Positions 53,170 to 61,521 of a stretch of 64,000 nt of DNA are shown here, one piece after another. The notes below the pieces were generated by a model, which was given only the letters and a program-made list of their open reading frames with translations, ran no database searches and had not been told where the DNA came from. This DNA comes from Sandaracinobacteroides saxicola (lineage in GTDB: Bacteria; Pseudomonadota; Alphaproteobacteria; Sphingomonadales; Sphingomonadaceae). The position numbers were made by a program, and so were the translations under genes. The DNA is taken from the NCBI RefSeq assembly GCF_014117445.1, contig NZ_CP059851.1:1054001-1118000 (forward strand), written 5' to 3'. How positions within the stretch are numbered: position 1 is the first letter of the stretch; every line of letters begins with the position of its first letter.

Positions 53170-54489
53170 ATGCGCAGAACTCTCCTTGTGATGGCGGCGG
53201 CATCGATGCTGGTGACGAGCTGCGGCATTTTTCGCGGCGGCAAGACGAAGCAGCGGACGCTGGGTGACCGGGTTTCGGTGCTGAATTTCGAGCAGCAGGT
53301 GCGGGCCGAGCCTGAGCTGAAGGATTTGCAGGTGGTGCTGCCGCCGCCGGCGGACAATGCCGCCTGGACGCAGCCCGGGGGCGCGCCGGCGAAGACGCTG
53401 GGGCATCTGGCGCTGGGGGATACGCTGCGCGAGGCCTGGCAGGTCTCGGTGGGGCGGGGCAGTGACGGTACGCGGCGGCTGAACGCCACGCCGGTGGTGG
53501 CCGACGGCCGGCTGTTCGTGATGGATGTGGAATCGACCGTTCGCGCGTTCGACGCCAGGAGCGGCCGGGCGCTGTGGAGCGCCAGCCTGCGGGTGAAGGG
53601 CGAGGATGTGCGCGCGGCGTTCGGCGGCGGCGTGAGCGTGGGCGAGGGGCGCGTTTATGCCACCAACGGCTTTGGCCAGGTGGCGGCGTTCGAAGCGGCG
53701 AGCGGCAAGCAGCTGTGGCTGCGGCAGTTGCCGGTGCCGCTGCGCGCGGCGCCGACGGTGGCGGACAACCGGCTTTATGTGATGAGCCAGGACAACCAGT
53801 TGCAGGCGCTGGATGCGGCAACGGGCGAATCGCAGTGGGAAGCCAATGCGACGGTGGAGCCGGCAAGCATCCTGGGGCCGGGGGCGCCGGCGGTGGCGCA
53901 GGATACCGTGGTGGCGGGGTTCAGCAGCGGTGAGCTGTTCGCGCTGCGGGTGGAGAATGGCCGCACCGTGTGGCAGGACCAGCTGGCGCGGACCGGGCGG
54001 ACGACGGCGCTGGCGGCGCTGGCCGACATCGCGGCCTCGCCGGTGATCGACCGGGGCCGGGTGTTCGCCATCGGCCATGGCGGCCGAATGGTGGCGCTGG
54101 AGCTGGCGACGGGGCAGCGGGTGTGGGAGCGGAGTTTCGCCGGCACCAGCACGCCGTTCGTGGCCGGCGAGTTCGTGTTCGCCGTGACGGTGGACGGCGA
54201 GGTGGTGGCGATGACACGCGGCGAGGGGAAGATCCGCTGGGTGACGCGGCTGCCGCGCTGGGACAATCCGGAGAAGAAATCGGGCGCGATCGAGTGGTTC
54301 GGGCCGGTGCTGGCGAGCGACCGGCTGATCCTGGCGAGCAGCAGCAAGAGGCTGGTGACGATGAGCCCCTATACCGGCGCGCTGATATCCGAGGTGAGGC
54401 TGGGGGCGCCGGCCTATCTGCCGCCGATCGTCGCCGACCGGACGCTGTTCGTGCTGACGGATGACGGCAAGCTGACGGCGTTTAGATGA
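53170..54489 (+). CDS. bamB: BamB-like outer-membrane assembly lipoprotein (PQQ-type propeller)
   Basis: 439 residues. Lipoprotein signal peptide (MAAASMLVTSC, Cys at lipobox) followed by an eight-bladed PQQ-binding-like beta-propeller with repeated VVADGRLFVMD, RVYATNGFGQVAAFEA and RLYVMSQDNQLQALDA blades. It is about 45 residues longer than E. coli BamB, mainly before the propeller. It would support the BAM complex in outer-membrane protein insertion. Gene order YfgM-like, BamB, Der matches the conserved arrangement and backs the call. Confidence 0.88.
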   Translation: MRRTLLVMAAASMLVTSCGIFRGGKTKQRTLGDRVSVLNFEQQVRAEPELKDLQVVLPPPADNAAWTQPGGAPAKTLGHLALGDTLREAWQVSVGRGSDGTRRLNATPVVADGRLFVMDVESTVRAFDARSGRALWSASLRVKGEDVRAAFGGGVSVGEGRVYATNGFGQVAAFEAASGKQLWLRQLPVPLRAAPTVADNRLYVMSQDNQLQALDAATGESQWEANATVEPASILGPGAPAVAQDTVVAGFSSGELFALRVENGRTVWQDQLARTGRTTALAALADIAASPVIDRGRVFAIGHGGRMVALELATGQRVWERSFAGTSTPFVAGEFVFAVTVDGEVVAMTRGEGKIRWVTRLPRWDNPEKKSGAIEWFGPVLASDRLILASSSKRLVTMSPYTGALISEVRLGAPAYLPPIVADRTLFVLTDDGKLTAFR

Positions 54490-54492
54490 CGT

Positions 54493-54539
54493 CGCCCATT
54501 CAGCAAAAGTGGGCACCGGTTTTGCGCCCGGAATGGGCG
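54493..54539. repeat. Nested palindromic element upstream of der
   Basis: Outer arms CGCCCATTC (54493-54501) and GAATGGGCG (54531-54539) are perfect reverse complements and enclose inner arms GCAAAA (54503-54508) and TTTTGC (54520-54525). The element fills almost the whole gap between the bamB stop and the der start. The inner AAAGTGGGCACCGGTTTTGCG-type core resembles palindromic sequences dispersed in alphaproteobacterial intergenic regions. A related core is at 58795-58832. Confidence 0.75.
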
Positions 54540-54544
54540 GTACA

Positions 54545-55921
54545 ATGAGTCCCTTGCCTGCCGTTGTCATCCTGGGGCGGCCGAATGTGGGGAAATCGAC
54601 GCTGTTCAACCGCCTGATCGGCAAGCGGCTGGCGCTGGTGGATGACCAGCCGGGCGTGACCCGCGACCGGCGCGAGGGCGAGGCCCAGCTGTTCGACCTG
54701 AAGTTCCGCATCGTGGATACCGCCGGGCTGGAGGAGGCCGAGGCTGAAAGCCTGAGCGGCCGGATGCGGGCGCAGACGGAGGCGGCGCTGGAGGGGGCGG
54801 CGGCGGCGCTGTTCGTGGTGGATGCGCGCGCCGGGCTGACCGAGGGGGACCGGCATTTCGCGCGCTGGCTGCGGCAGCAGGGTCGGGTGCCGATCGTGCT
54901 GGTTGCCAACAAGGCGGAAGGGGTGGTGGGGACCGAGGGCGCGATGGAAGCCTATGCGCTGGGGCTGGGCGATCCGGTGCTGTTCAGTGCCGAGCATGGC
55001 GAGGGGCTGGCCGACCTGTTCGAGGCGTTGCAGCCGATCCTGGATCCCCTGCAACCCGATGAGGTGCAGGAGGATGACGGCGAGGATGAGGAGACGAAGG
55101 CGCAGCGGGCCGAGGCGGCGCCGTTGCAGCTGGCGATCGTCGGCCGGCCCAATGCCGGCAAATCGACGCTGATCAACCGGCTGCTGTCGGAGGAGCGGCT
55201 GGTGACCGGGCCGGAGGCGGGGATCACGCGGGACAGCATCGCCATCGACTGGGCGTGGCAGGGCCGTCCGGTGAAGCTGATCGATACCGCCGGGATGCGG
55301 CGCAATGCGCGGGTGCAGGACAGGCTGGAGAAGATGTCGGTCGCCGATACCCGGCGGGCGATCGATTTCGCCGAGGTGGTGGTGATCCTGCTAGATGCGA
55401 CGCTGGGGCTGGAGGCGCAGGATCTGCGCATCGCCGACCAGGTGTTGCAGGAGGGGCGGGCGCTGATCGTGGCGCTGAACAAGTGGGATGTCGCGGTTGA
55501 CCAGTCGAAGCTGTTCAACGGGGTGAAGGCGGCGCTGGAGGATGGGCTTTCCCAGGTGAAGGGGGTGCCGCTGCTGACGGTGAGTGGCGCGACCGGCAAG
55601 GGCCTGGACATGCTGATGAAGGTGGCGTTCGAGACGCGCAGCGCCTGGACGCGGCGGGTGCCGACGGCGGCGCTGAACCGCTGGTTCGAGGCGGCGCTGG
55701 AGCGCAACCCGCCGCCGGCGGCGGGCGGCGTGCGGATCAAGATGCGCTACATCACGCAGGCGCGGTCGCGGCCGCCGACGTTCATCATCTTCGGCAACCG
55801 GCTGGATGACCTGCCGGACAGCTATGTGCGCTATCTGGTGAACTCGATGCGTGAAGATCTGGGGCTGGGGGGGCTGCCGATCCGGTTGAACTTGCGGAGC
55901 CGGAAGAATCCATTCGATTGA
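54545..55921 (+). CDS. der: Ribosome biogenesis GTPase Der
   Basis: 458-residue double-G-domain GTPase needed for 50S subunit maturation. Domain 1: ILGRPNVGKSTLFNRLIG, VTRDR, DTAGL, VANKAE. Domain 2: IVGRPNAGKSTLINRLLS, ITRDS, DTAGMRR, ALNKWD. A KH-like C-terminal domain follows, with RSRPPTFIIFGNRLDDLP. The acidic linker between the G-domains (EDDGEDEE) is usual. ATG 54545 is chosen because the longer in-frame starts lie inside the palindromic element. The stop codon's last base is the first base of the 143-bp hairpin element. Confidence 0.96.
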   Translation: MSPLPAVVILGRPNVGKSTLFNRLIGKRLALVDDQPGVTRDRREGEAQLFDLKFRIVDTAGLEEAEAESLSGRMRAQTEAALEGAAAALFVVDARAGLTEGDRHFARWLRQQGRVPIVLVANKAEGVVGTEGAMEAYALGLGDPVLFSAEHGEGLADLFEALQPILDPLQPDEVQEDDGEDEETKAQRAEAAPLQLAIVGRPNAGKSTLINRLLSEERLVTGPEAGITRDSIAIDWAWQGRPVKLIDTAGMRRNARVQDRLEKMSVADTRRAIDFAEVVVILLDATLGLEAQDLRIADQVLQEGRALIVALNKWDVAVDQSKLFNGVKAALEDGLSQVKGVPLLTVSGATGKGLDMLMKVAFETRSAWTRRVPTAALNRWFEAALERNPPPAAGGVRIKMRYITQARSRPPTFIIFGNRLDDLPDSYVRYLVNSMREDLGLGGLPIRLNLRSRKNPFD

Positions 55922-56063
55922 AAGCCTGTCTGCAAATCGCCCAGGCCGGGCTGCGAACGCCGATTCTCCGCGCTCCGGTGCTCACGTGCCTTGAGCACGC
56001 TGCGCTCTGGTGCTCGACAATCAACGTTCTCGCCACAGCCTGAGCAATTTTCAGACAGGCTTT
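55921..56063. repeat. 143-bp long-hairpin intergenic element, copy A
   Basis: Terminal arms AAAGCCTGTCTG (55921-55932) and CAGACAGGCTTT (56052-56063) are perfect reverse complements; with the adjoining AAAT/ATTT the arms reach 17 bases with one mismatch. The inner sequence continues the inverted repeat imperfectly to an apex near 55984-56000. The core is the same as that of copy B at 61520-61662, with the same total length. It starts at the der stop codon. Little room is left for another 3' end signal. Confidence 0.85.
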
Positions 56064-56108
56064 CGGGCGAACGTGACTTCACCTCGCCGGCGCCCTACAT
56101 CGCGGGGC

Positions 56109-57563
56109 ATGCGGCGGCTGGATGAATTGCTGGGATGCGGGGCGGCCGGGGCGGTGGCGCTGGTGGAGCGTGAGCGGCAGCTGGGCTATGCCGAGCTGGA
56201 CGGGCTGGTGAGCACGGTCGCGGGCAATCTGGCGGGGCGCATCGCGGCGGGGGACCGGGTGGCGGTGTGGCTGCCGAAATCCATCGAGGCGGTTGTGGCG
56301 CTGCTGGCCATCTCTCGCGCCGGTGGCGTGATGGTGCCGGTGAACCCGGCGCTGCGCGGCCCGCAGGTGGCGCATATCCTGGAGGACAGCGGCGCGGCGC
56401 TGCTCCTGACCCATGCGGCGCGGGCGGTGGGGGTGTCGCATGGCCAGGTGCTGACCTTGGAAGCCGATTGGGCGGGGTTGAGCGCGGGCGGCGGCGGAGC
56501 GGTGCATGCGGCGGGTGAGCTGGCGGCACTGCTCTATACCTCGGGCTCGACCGGGCGCCCCAAGGGGGTGATGGTGACGCACGCCAACCTGTGGGCGGGG
56601 GCGGAGAGTGTGAGCGACCGGTTGGGAACGGCGGCGGACGACCGGGTGCTGGCGGCGTTGCCGCTGAGTTTCGATTTCGGCTTCAGCCAGCTGACGACGG
56701 CGTGGCGGCGCGGCGCGCGCGCGGTGCTGCTGGACTATCTGGCGCCGCGCGATGTGGTGCGCGCGGTGGCGCGGCATGGCATCACGCAGCTGGGGGCGGT
56801 GCCGCCGCTGTGGGTGCAGCTGGCGGGGCTGGACTGGCGTGGGGTGACGACGCTGAGGACGCTTTCCAACACCGGCGGGCGGCTGCCGGTGCCGGTGGTG
56901 CGGCAGCTGCGGGCGATGTTTCCGCAGGCGAAGCTGCACCTGATGTTCGGGCTGACCGAGGCGTTCCGGGCGACGATGCTGCCGCCTGAATTGGCGGATG
57001 CGCATCCGGACAGCATCGGGCGGGCGATCCCGGGCGCGGAGGTGCTGGTGTGCCGGGCGGATGGCAGCCTTGCCGATGATGACGAGCCGGGGGAGCTGGT
57101 GCAGATGGGGCCGCACGTGACACGGGGCTATTGGCGCGATGCCGAGCGGACGGTGGCACGGTTTCGGCCGGCGCCGGCCGCCTCGGTGCTGGGGGGCATG
57201 GCGGTATGGAGCGGCGATACGGTCCGGCGCGATGCGGCGGGGCTGCTCTATTTCGTGGGGCGGGCGGACGAGACGATCAAGACGATGGGGATGCGGGTGT
57301 CGCCCACGGAAGTCGAGGAACTGGCGCATGCCAGCGGCGCGGTGCGGGCGGCGGCGGCATTCGGGGTGGAGGATGCGGTGGCGGGGCAGGTGATCCGGTT
57401 GTTCGCGGTGCCGGAGGGCGATGACGCGGGGGCGCGGTTGCGGGCCTTTTTCAAGCGGGAGGCGCCGGGGCATCTGATGCCAGCCGACATCATCTGGCGC
57501 GAGGCGCTGCCGCTGTCGGCGAACGGCAAGATCGACCGGGCGGCGTTGAGGGCGGAGGCGTGA
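56109..57563 (+). CDS. Acyl-CoA ligase (AMP-forming), exosortase A-associated type
   Basis: 484-residue ANL-superfamily adenylating enzyme. Motifs: A3 LLYTSGSTGRPKGVMVTH, A5-type MFGLTEAFRATMLPP, A7/A8 YFVGRADETIKTMGMRVSP and the C-terminal catalytic Lys in SANGKIDRAALR. Length, motifs and tight linkage to the next gene match the group found with exosortase A and polysaccharide genes (TIGR03098-type). It would activate an acyl or aminoacyl group, perhaps for transfer to a carrier protein. ATG 56109 is chosen; upstream starts run into the hairpin element. Exosortase and PEP-CTERM genes are not in the window. Confidence 0.85.
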   Translation: MRRLDELLGCGAAGAVALVERERQLGYAELDGLVSTVAGNLAGRIAAGDRVAVWLPKSIEAVVALLAISRAGGVMVPVNPALRGPQVAHILEDSGAALLLTHAARAVGVSHGQVLTLEADWAGLSAGGGGAVHAAGELAALLYTSGSTGRPKGVMVTHANLWAGAESVSDRLGTAADDRVLAALPLSFDFGFSQLTTAWRRGARAVLLDYLAPRDVVRAVARHGITQLGAVPPLWVQLAGLDWRGVTTLRTLSNTGGRLPVPVVRQLRAMFPQAKLHLMFGLTEAFRATMLPPELADAHPDSIGRAIPGAEVLVCRADGSLADDDEPGELVQMGPHVTRGYWRDAERTVARFRPAPAASVLGGMAVWSGDTVRRDAAGLLYFVGRADETIKTMGMRVSPTEVEELAHASGAVRAAAAFGVEDAVAGQVIRLFAVPEGDDAGARLRAFFKREAPGHLMPADIIWREALPLSANGKIDRAALRAEA

Positions 57564-58771
57564 GCGGGCATGTGCCGCCGGGGTTCGGCGTGCGCGACGG
57601 GGCATTGGTGATCGCCGGGCGGACGGCGGAACAATGGGTGGCGGAGGCGGGGGATACGCCGCTGTTCGTCTATGACCGGGTGCGGGTGGCCGCGAAAGTG
57701 TCGGCGTTCCGCGCGGCGTTTCCGGGGGTTCGGCTGCACTATGCGATGAAGGCCAATCCGTTCGCGCCGCTGCTGGCCTGGATGGCGGGGCTGGTGGATG
57801 GGGTGGATGTCGCCTCTGGCGGGGAGCTGGCGGCGGCGGTGGCAGCGGGCGCGCGGGAGATCAGTTTCGCCGGGCCGGCGAAGAGGGACGCGGAGCTGGC
57901 GGCGGCGATCGAGGCGGGGGCGACGATCAACCTGGAGAGCGTTGGCGAGATGCGGCGGGCCGCGGCGCTGGCGGCGGGGAAGGGTTTGCGGGCGCGGGTC
58001 GCGGTGCGGGTGAATCCGCCGTTCGAGCTGAAGGGCAGCGGCATGCGCATGGGCGGCGGGGCGAAGCCGTTCGGGGTGGATGCCGACGCCGTGCCGGACA
58101 TGTTGCGGGCGATGGCGGGGCTGCCGCTGGATTTCCGGGGGTTTCACATCTTTGCCGGCAGCCAGAACCTGGACGCGGGTGCGATCATCGCGGCGCAGCG
58201 GGAGACGGTTGCGCTGGCGGCGGCGCTAGCGGCGCAGGCCCCCTGCCCGCCGGCGCTGGTCAATCTGGGCGGCGGATTCGGGGTGCCCTATTTCCCCGGC
58301 GATGTCGCGCTGGATGTCGGCCTGGTGGGGGCGGCGCTGGCGGAGGCGCTGTCGGCGCGGCCGGCGGTGCTGGCGGAGACCGAATTCGCGCTGGAGCTGG
58401 GGCGCTGGCTGGTGGCGGATGCGGGCGTCTATCTGACGCGGGTAGTGGACCGGAAAATGTCCGGCGGGCAGCTGTTCCTGGCGTGCGATGGCGGGCTGCA
58501 TCACCAGCTGGCGGCGAGCGGCAATTTCGGCACGGTGATCCGGCGCAATTATCCGCTGGCGAACGCGACGCGTTTTGCCGCAGAGCCCGAGGAGGTGGCG
58601 AATGTGGTGGGGTGCCTGTGCACGCCGCTCGACAGGCTGGGGGACCGGGTGATGCTGCCGCGGACCGAGGAGGGCGACCTGATCGCGCTGTTCATGGCAG
58701 GTGCCTATGGCCGGACGGCGAGCCCGGGGGCTTTTCTGGGGCATCCGCCGCCGGGGGAGATTTTTGCCTGA
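57560..58771 (+). CDS. PLP-dependent decarboxylase, exosortase A-associated type
   Basis: 403-residue fold-III PLP enzyme of the diaminopimelate/ornithine decarboxylase family. Motifs: the PLP Lys in LHYAMKANPFAPLL, HIFAGSQNLDAG, the phosphate-binding GGGFGVPYF, the Cys-containing LCTPLDRLGDRV and the AYGRTASPGAF end. The GAYG-type end and pairing with the acyl-CoA ligase match the exosortase-A-associated group (TIGR03099-type) rather than a lysine-pathway LysA. Start is GTG 57560, overlapping the ligase stop. Likely makes an amine or amino-acid derivative that the ligase partner handles; substrate unknown. Confidence 0.86.
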   Translation: MSGHVPPGFGVRDGALVIAGRTAEQWVAEAGDTPLFVYDRVRVAAKVSAFRAAFPGVRLHYAMKANPFAPLLAWMAGLVDGVDVASGGELAAAVAAGAREISFAGPAKRDAELAAAIEAGATINLESVGEMRRAAALAAGKGLRARVAVRVNPPFELKGSGMRMGGGAKPFGVDADAVPDMLRAMAGLPLDFRGFHIFAGSQNLDAGAIIAAQRETVALAAALAAQAPCPPALVNLGGGFGVPYFPGDVALDVGLVGAALAEALSARPAVLAETEFALELGRWLVADAGVYLTRVVDRKMSGGQLFLACDGGLHHQLAASGNFGTVIRRNYPLANATRFAAEPEEVANVVGCLCTPLDRLGDRVMLPRTEEGDLIALFMAGAYGRTASPGAFLGHPPPGEIFA

Positions 58772-58794
58772 GGCAACGGTGGTCGCGCATCCTG

Positions 58795-58832
58795 TTGCGC
58801 AAGAACCGGTTTCCGCTTTCTGCGCGCTGCGC
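58795..58832. repeat. GC-rich palindromic core related to the element before der
   Basis: TTGCGCAAGAACCGGTTTCC and the following GCTTTCTGCGCG read, on the minus strand, as an AAAGCGGAAACCGGTTCTTGCGC-like core. This resembles AAAGTGGGCACCGGTTTTGCG before der. It lies between the decarboxylase and the end of the 53-residue minus-strand gene. Whether it ends either transcript is not clear. Confidence 0.5.
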
Positions 58833-58833
58833 C

Positions 58834-58995
58834 CTATTTCTGGAAGCGGGAGGCGAGGGACTGGTCGCGCGGCAGGGTGGAATCATCGGGCATGAGCAGG
58901 GATGCGGTGGCGATGCCGACGGCGACCCCGAGCGCGATGCCGCCGATCCAGATGGCGATCAGCCAGGGTGAGCTTGATTTGTCCTTCAATTGCAT
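58834..58995 (-). CDS. 53-residue single-span membrane protein
   Basis: A short gene on the minus strand that is easy to miss. It begins ATG 58995 with GGAG eight bases upstream and ends TAG 58834. The protein starts MQLKDKSSSP, then one membrane segment of about 22 residues (WLIAIWIGGIALGVAVGIAT), then a polar tail ending ASRFQK. Topology suggests N-in, C-out with a short exposed tail. The coding look is good: membrane segment, ribosome-binding site and a C-terminal charged tail. Family unknown. It lies between the exosortase-A-type pair (convergent) and truA (same strand, 171 bases upstream). Confidence 0.65.
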   Translation of the reverse strand: MQLKDKSSSPWLIAIWIGGIALGVAVGIATASLLMPDDSTLPRDQSLASRFQK

Positions 58996-59045
58996 TCGTC
59001 CCGCTCCCGACCCTTGACGCCGGACTTGATAGACCGGTCGTGGAC

Positions 59046-59072
59046 CGCATCCTGGGGATGGGATGCGTTTCT
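59046..59072 (+). terminator. Weak hairpin with T-rich tail
   Basis: CGCATCC (59046-59052) and GGATGCG (59061-59067) form a seven-base stem with an eight-base loop, followed by TTTCTT on the plus strand. No plus-strand gene ends nearby, so as a terminator it would serve antisense or read-through transcription; on the minus strand it lies in the leader of the 53-residue protein. Low confidence. Confidence 0.3.
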
Positions 59073-59166
59073 TGGTTAATGCAAAAGCTGTGCCAAACCG
59101 CGCCGCAAAGGATTCCAGCGCGTTGGGAAAGAAGCTGCAGGAAGGATGTAAGTTATTCCGACGTGC

Positions 59167-59919
59167 TCAGGCGCCGTCATAGTTCGCACCGACGAACCAC
59201 AGGCCATCCGGTGGTGCGTTGAGGCCAAGGGCGGCGCGGTTGCGGGCGGCGAGGGCGGCGGCGAGTTGCGCGGGGCTCCATTGGCCACGCCCCACCAGGA
59301 CGAGGCAGCCGACCATGGAGCGCACCTGGTGATGCAGGAAGCTGCGAGCGGCGGCGTGGATGGTCAGGCGGTCGTCGTCCGCGACGACATCGAGCCGGTC
59401 GAGGGTCTTGAGCGGCGAGGCGGCCTGGCAGGCGACCGACCGGAAGGTGGTGAAGTCATGGTGGCCGATGAGATGCGCGGCGGCTTTGGCCATGGCTGTG
59501 GGGTCGAGTGGCGGGGGCAGGCGCCAGACCAGGCCGGCTTCGTGGGTGAGCGGGGCGCGGCGGAGCAGGATGCGGTATTCATAGGCGCGGCCGGTGCAAC
59601 TGAAGCGGGCGTGCCAGTCCGGTGGCGCAAGCCGTGCATCGAGGACGGCGACGGCGGCGCCGGCGGCGCGGAGATGGTAGTTGAGCGCTTCGGACAGGCG
59701 GAAAGGAGTGAGGTCTTTCGCAAGATCGAGATGGGCGGGCATGGCGGTGGCGTGGACGCCGGCGTCGGTGCGGCCGGCGGCATGGACGGTGGTGGTTTCG
59801 CCGAAGGCGGCGAGGACGGCGTCTTCGAGATGCTGTTGCACGCTGGGGCCGTGCGCCTGGCGTTGCCAGCCCATCAGGCCGCGGCCGTCATATTCGAGCG
59901 TCAGGCGGAAGCGGGTCAT
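59167..59919 (-). CDS. truA: tRNA pseudouridine(38-40) synthase
   Basis: 250 residues. TruA modifies U38-U40 in the anticodon stem of many tRNAs. The start [19 protein letters not shown], the catalytic Asp in [18 protein letters not shown], and the later [19 protein letters not shown] are diagnostic. ATG 59919 overlaps the fmt stop by four bases, the common fmt-truA order. Upstream in-frame starts lie inside fmt. Confidence 0.95.
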   Translation of the reverse strand: MTRFRLTLEYDGRGLMGWQRQAHGPSVQQHLEDAVLAAFGETTTVHAAGRTDAGVHATAMPAHLDLAKDLTPFRLSEALNYHLRAAGAAVAVLDARLAPPDWHARFSCTGRAYEYRILLRRAPLTHEAGLVWRLPPPLDPTAMAKAAAHLIGHHDFTTFRSVACQAASPLKTLDRLDVVADDDRLTIHAAARSFLHHQVRSMVGCLVLVGRGQWSPAQLAAALAARNRAALGLNAPPDGLWFVGANYDGA

Positions 59920-60881
59920 GCGAGGGGGAGAGGGAAACTGCGGCCACGGGCAAAATCGGCGAAGGGCATGGGCTTGCCGCCGGCGGGTTGCACCCTGTGG
60001 AGGGTAAGGGTGCCGGTGGGGAGGGCGATGTGGCCGTTGTGGGAGAGGGTGGGTTGAACTGCGTTGCGGTCGACGAAAGAGCCGGCACCCACCCCCGCTC
60101 GCTGACGCGAGTCGCCCCTCCCGCTCTCCGCTTCGCGGGGCAGGAGGGGAGTTGCGCTGGCGTCTGTGATTTTCACACGTTCGCCGCCGGCCAGGAACCA
60201 GGCGCCGGGGGTGGGGGTCATGGCGCGGAGGCGGCGGAGGATCGCGTCGGCGGGTTCGGACCAGTCGAGGCGGGCTTCGGCCTTGTCGATCTTGTGGGCG
60301 TAGGTGACGCCGTCCTCCGGCTGTGGCACGGGGGTGGGGCGGGTGGCGAGGGCCTGCACCATGAGGGTGGCGCCGAGCTGGGCGAGTTCGGCGGTGAGGG
60401 CGCCGGCGGTCTTGTGGGCGATGGGGGTAACGGCAGTGAGCAGCATGGGGCCGGTATCGAGGCCGCGTTCCATCTGCATGATGGTGACGCCGGTGACCTG
60501 GTCGCCGGCGAGGATGGCGCGCTGGATGGGGGCGGCGCCGCGCCAGCGGGGGAGCAGGCTGGCGTGGATGTTGAAGCAGCCCAGGCGCGGAGCATCGAGG
60601 ATGGCTTGCGGCAGGATGAGGCCGTAGGCGGCGACGACGGCGGCATCGAGGTCGAGCGCGGCGAAGGCGGCGCGGTCGGCATCGCCGCGGAAGTTGGCCG
60701 GGGTGCGGACGGGGAGGCCGAGGCTTTCGGCGGCGCGCTGCACGGCGCTGGCTTGCAGCCGCCCGCGGTTGCCAGGGCGCGGCGGCTGGCAATAGACGGC
60801 GGCGATCTGGTGGCCGGCGTCGAGCAGGGCGTGCAGCGCGGGCACGGCGAAATCCGGGGTTCCCATGAAGGCCAGTCGCAT
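59916..60881 (-). CDS. fmt: Methionyl-tRNA formyltransferase
   Basis: 321 residues. Fmt formylates initiator Met-tRNA using 10-formyl-THF. Motifs: [15 protein letters not shown], the formyl-THF-binding [18 protein letters not shown] with the catalytic Asn-His, and the C-terminal RNA-binding barrel ending [13 protein letters not shown]. Residues about 244-265 ([18 protein letters not shown]) match no Fmt region; they are encoded by a hairpin-rich insert at 60086-60150, so the protein is about 20 residues longer than usual. The frame is kept and flanking sequence is intact, so it is probably functional. Start ATG 60881 is 40 bases from the divergent recR start. Confidence 0.94.
   Translation of the reverse strand: MRLAFMGTPDFAVPALHALLDAGHQIAAVYCQPPRPGNRGRLQASAVQRAAESLGLPVRTPANFRGDADRAAFAALDLDAAVVAAYGLILPQAILDAPRLGCFNIHASLLPRWRGAAPIQRAILAGDQVTGVTIMQMERGLDTGPMLLTAVTPIAHKTAGALTAELAQLGATLMVQALATRPTPVPQPEDGVTYAHKIDKAEARLDWSEPADAILRRLRAMTPTPGAWFLAGGERVKITDASATPLLPREAESGRGDSRQRAGVGAGSFVDRNAVQPTLSHNGHIALPTGTLTLHRVQPAGGKPMPFADFARGRSFPLPLA
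60086..60150. repeat. Hairpin-bearing mini-element inserted in frame in fmt
   Basis: About 65 bases with two stems: CTCGC/GCGAG (60098-60111, loop TGAC) and CCCCTCC/GGAGGGG (60115-60149), the second enclosing CTCCGCTTCGCGGGG. Similar GC-rich CCGCTTCGCGG-type blocks occur in the gap at 26249-26275. Within fmt it adds about 22 codons without a stop. It is most simply a dispersed repeat that landed in frame. Confidence 0.65.
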
Positions 60882-60921
60882 GGCAGGGCAGGTGGCAGAG
60901 CGGCGGGAGTTCGACAAGAGC

Positions 60922-61521
60922 ATGGCGAGTGTGGAGCTGGAGCAGCTGACGGGGTTGCTGGCGCGGTTGCCGGGGCTGGGGCCGCGCTCGGCGCGGCGGG
61001 TGGTGTTGCAGCTGATCAAGCGGCGGGAAGCGCTGCTGGAGCCCTTGATCGCCGCGCTGAGCCGGGTGGCGGCGACGCTGTCGACCTGTGGCGTGTGCGG
61101 CAATGTCGATACGCGCAATCCGTGCGGCGTGTGCGTGGATGCGAAGCGGGACGCGGGGTTGCTGTGCGTGGTGGCGGAAGTCGCGGACCTGTGGGCGCTC
61201 GACCGGGCGCGGCTGTTCGCCGGGCGATATCATGTGCTGGGGGGCACGCTGAGCGCGATGGATGGGGTGCGGCCCGAAGATTTGTCGGTGGAGGCGTTGC
61301 TGGCGCGGGTGGCGGCGGATGGCGTGCGCGAGGTGGTGCTGGCGATGAATGCGACGCTGGAGGGGCAGACGACGGCGCATTATGTGGCGGAGCGGTTGGC
61401 GGGCACGGGCGTGGCGGTGACGCAGCTGGCGCATGGCGTGCCGGTGGGGGGGGAACTGGATTATCTGGACGAGGGGACACTGGCGCAGGCGCTGCGGCTG
61501 AGGCGGCCTTTGCAGGGGTGA
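60922..61521 (+). CDS. recR: Recombination mediator RecR
   Basis: 199 residues. RecR works with RecF/RecO in loading RecA at gaps. It has the helix-hairpin-helix [16 protein letters not shown], a zinc finger [16 protein letters not shown] and a Toprim domain with [16 protein letters not shown] and [17 protein letters not shown]. Start ATG 60922 gives the standard length. The stop overlaps the first bases of hairpin element copy B by two bases. dnaX and the YbaB-like gene, its common neighbours, are not here. Confidence 0.95.
   Translation: MASVELEQLTGLLARLPGLGPRSARRVVLQLIKRREALLEPLIAALSRVAATLSTCGVCGNVDTRNPCGVCVDAKRDAGLLCVVAEVADLWALDRARLFAGRYHVLGGTLSAMDGVRPEDLSVEALLARVAADGVREVVLAMNATLEGQTTAHYVAERLAGTGVAVTQLAHGVPVGGELDYLDEGTLAQALRLRRPLQG

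Noticed and set aside
55785-56082. Short minus-strand frames through hairpin element A that resemble a frame through element B (shared EHxSAA and RSPxWAI pattern)
   Set aside because: The similarity follows from the conserved, gap-free element. The frames have no ribosome-binding site, and changes fall at all codon positions, so a conserved peptide is not needed.
57560-58771. Diaminopimelate decarboxylase LysA
   Set aside because: Overlap with the acyl-CoA ligase and motif details fit the exosortase-A-associated decarboxylase group better than a lysine-pathway enzyme.
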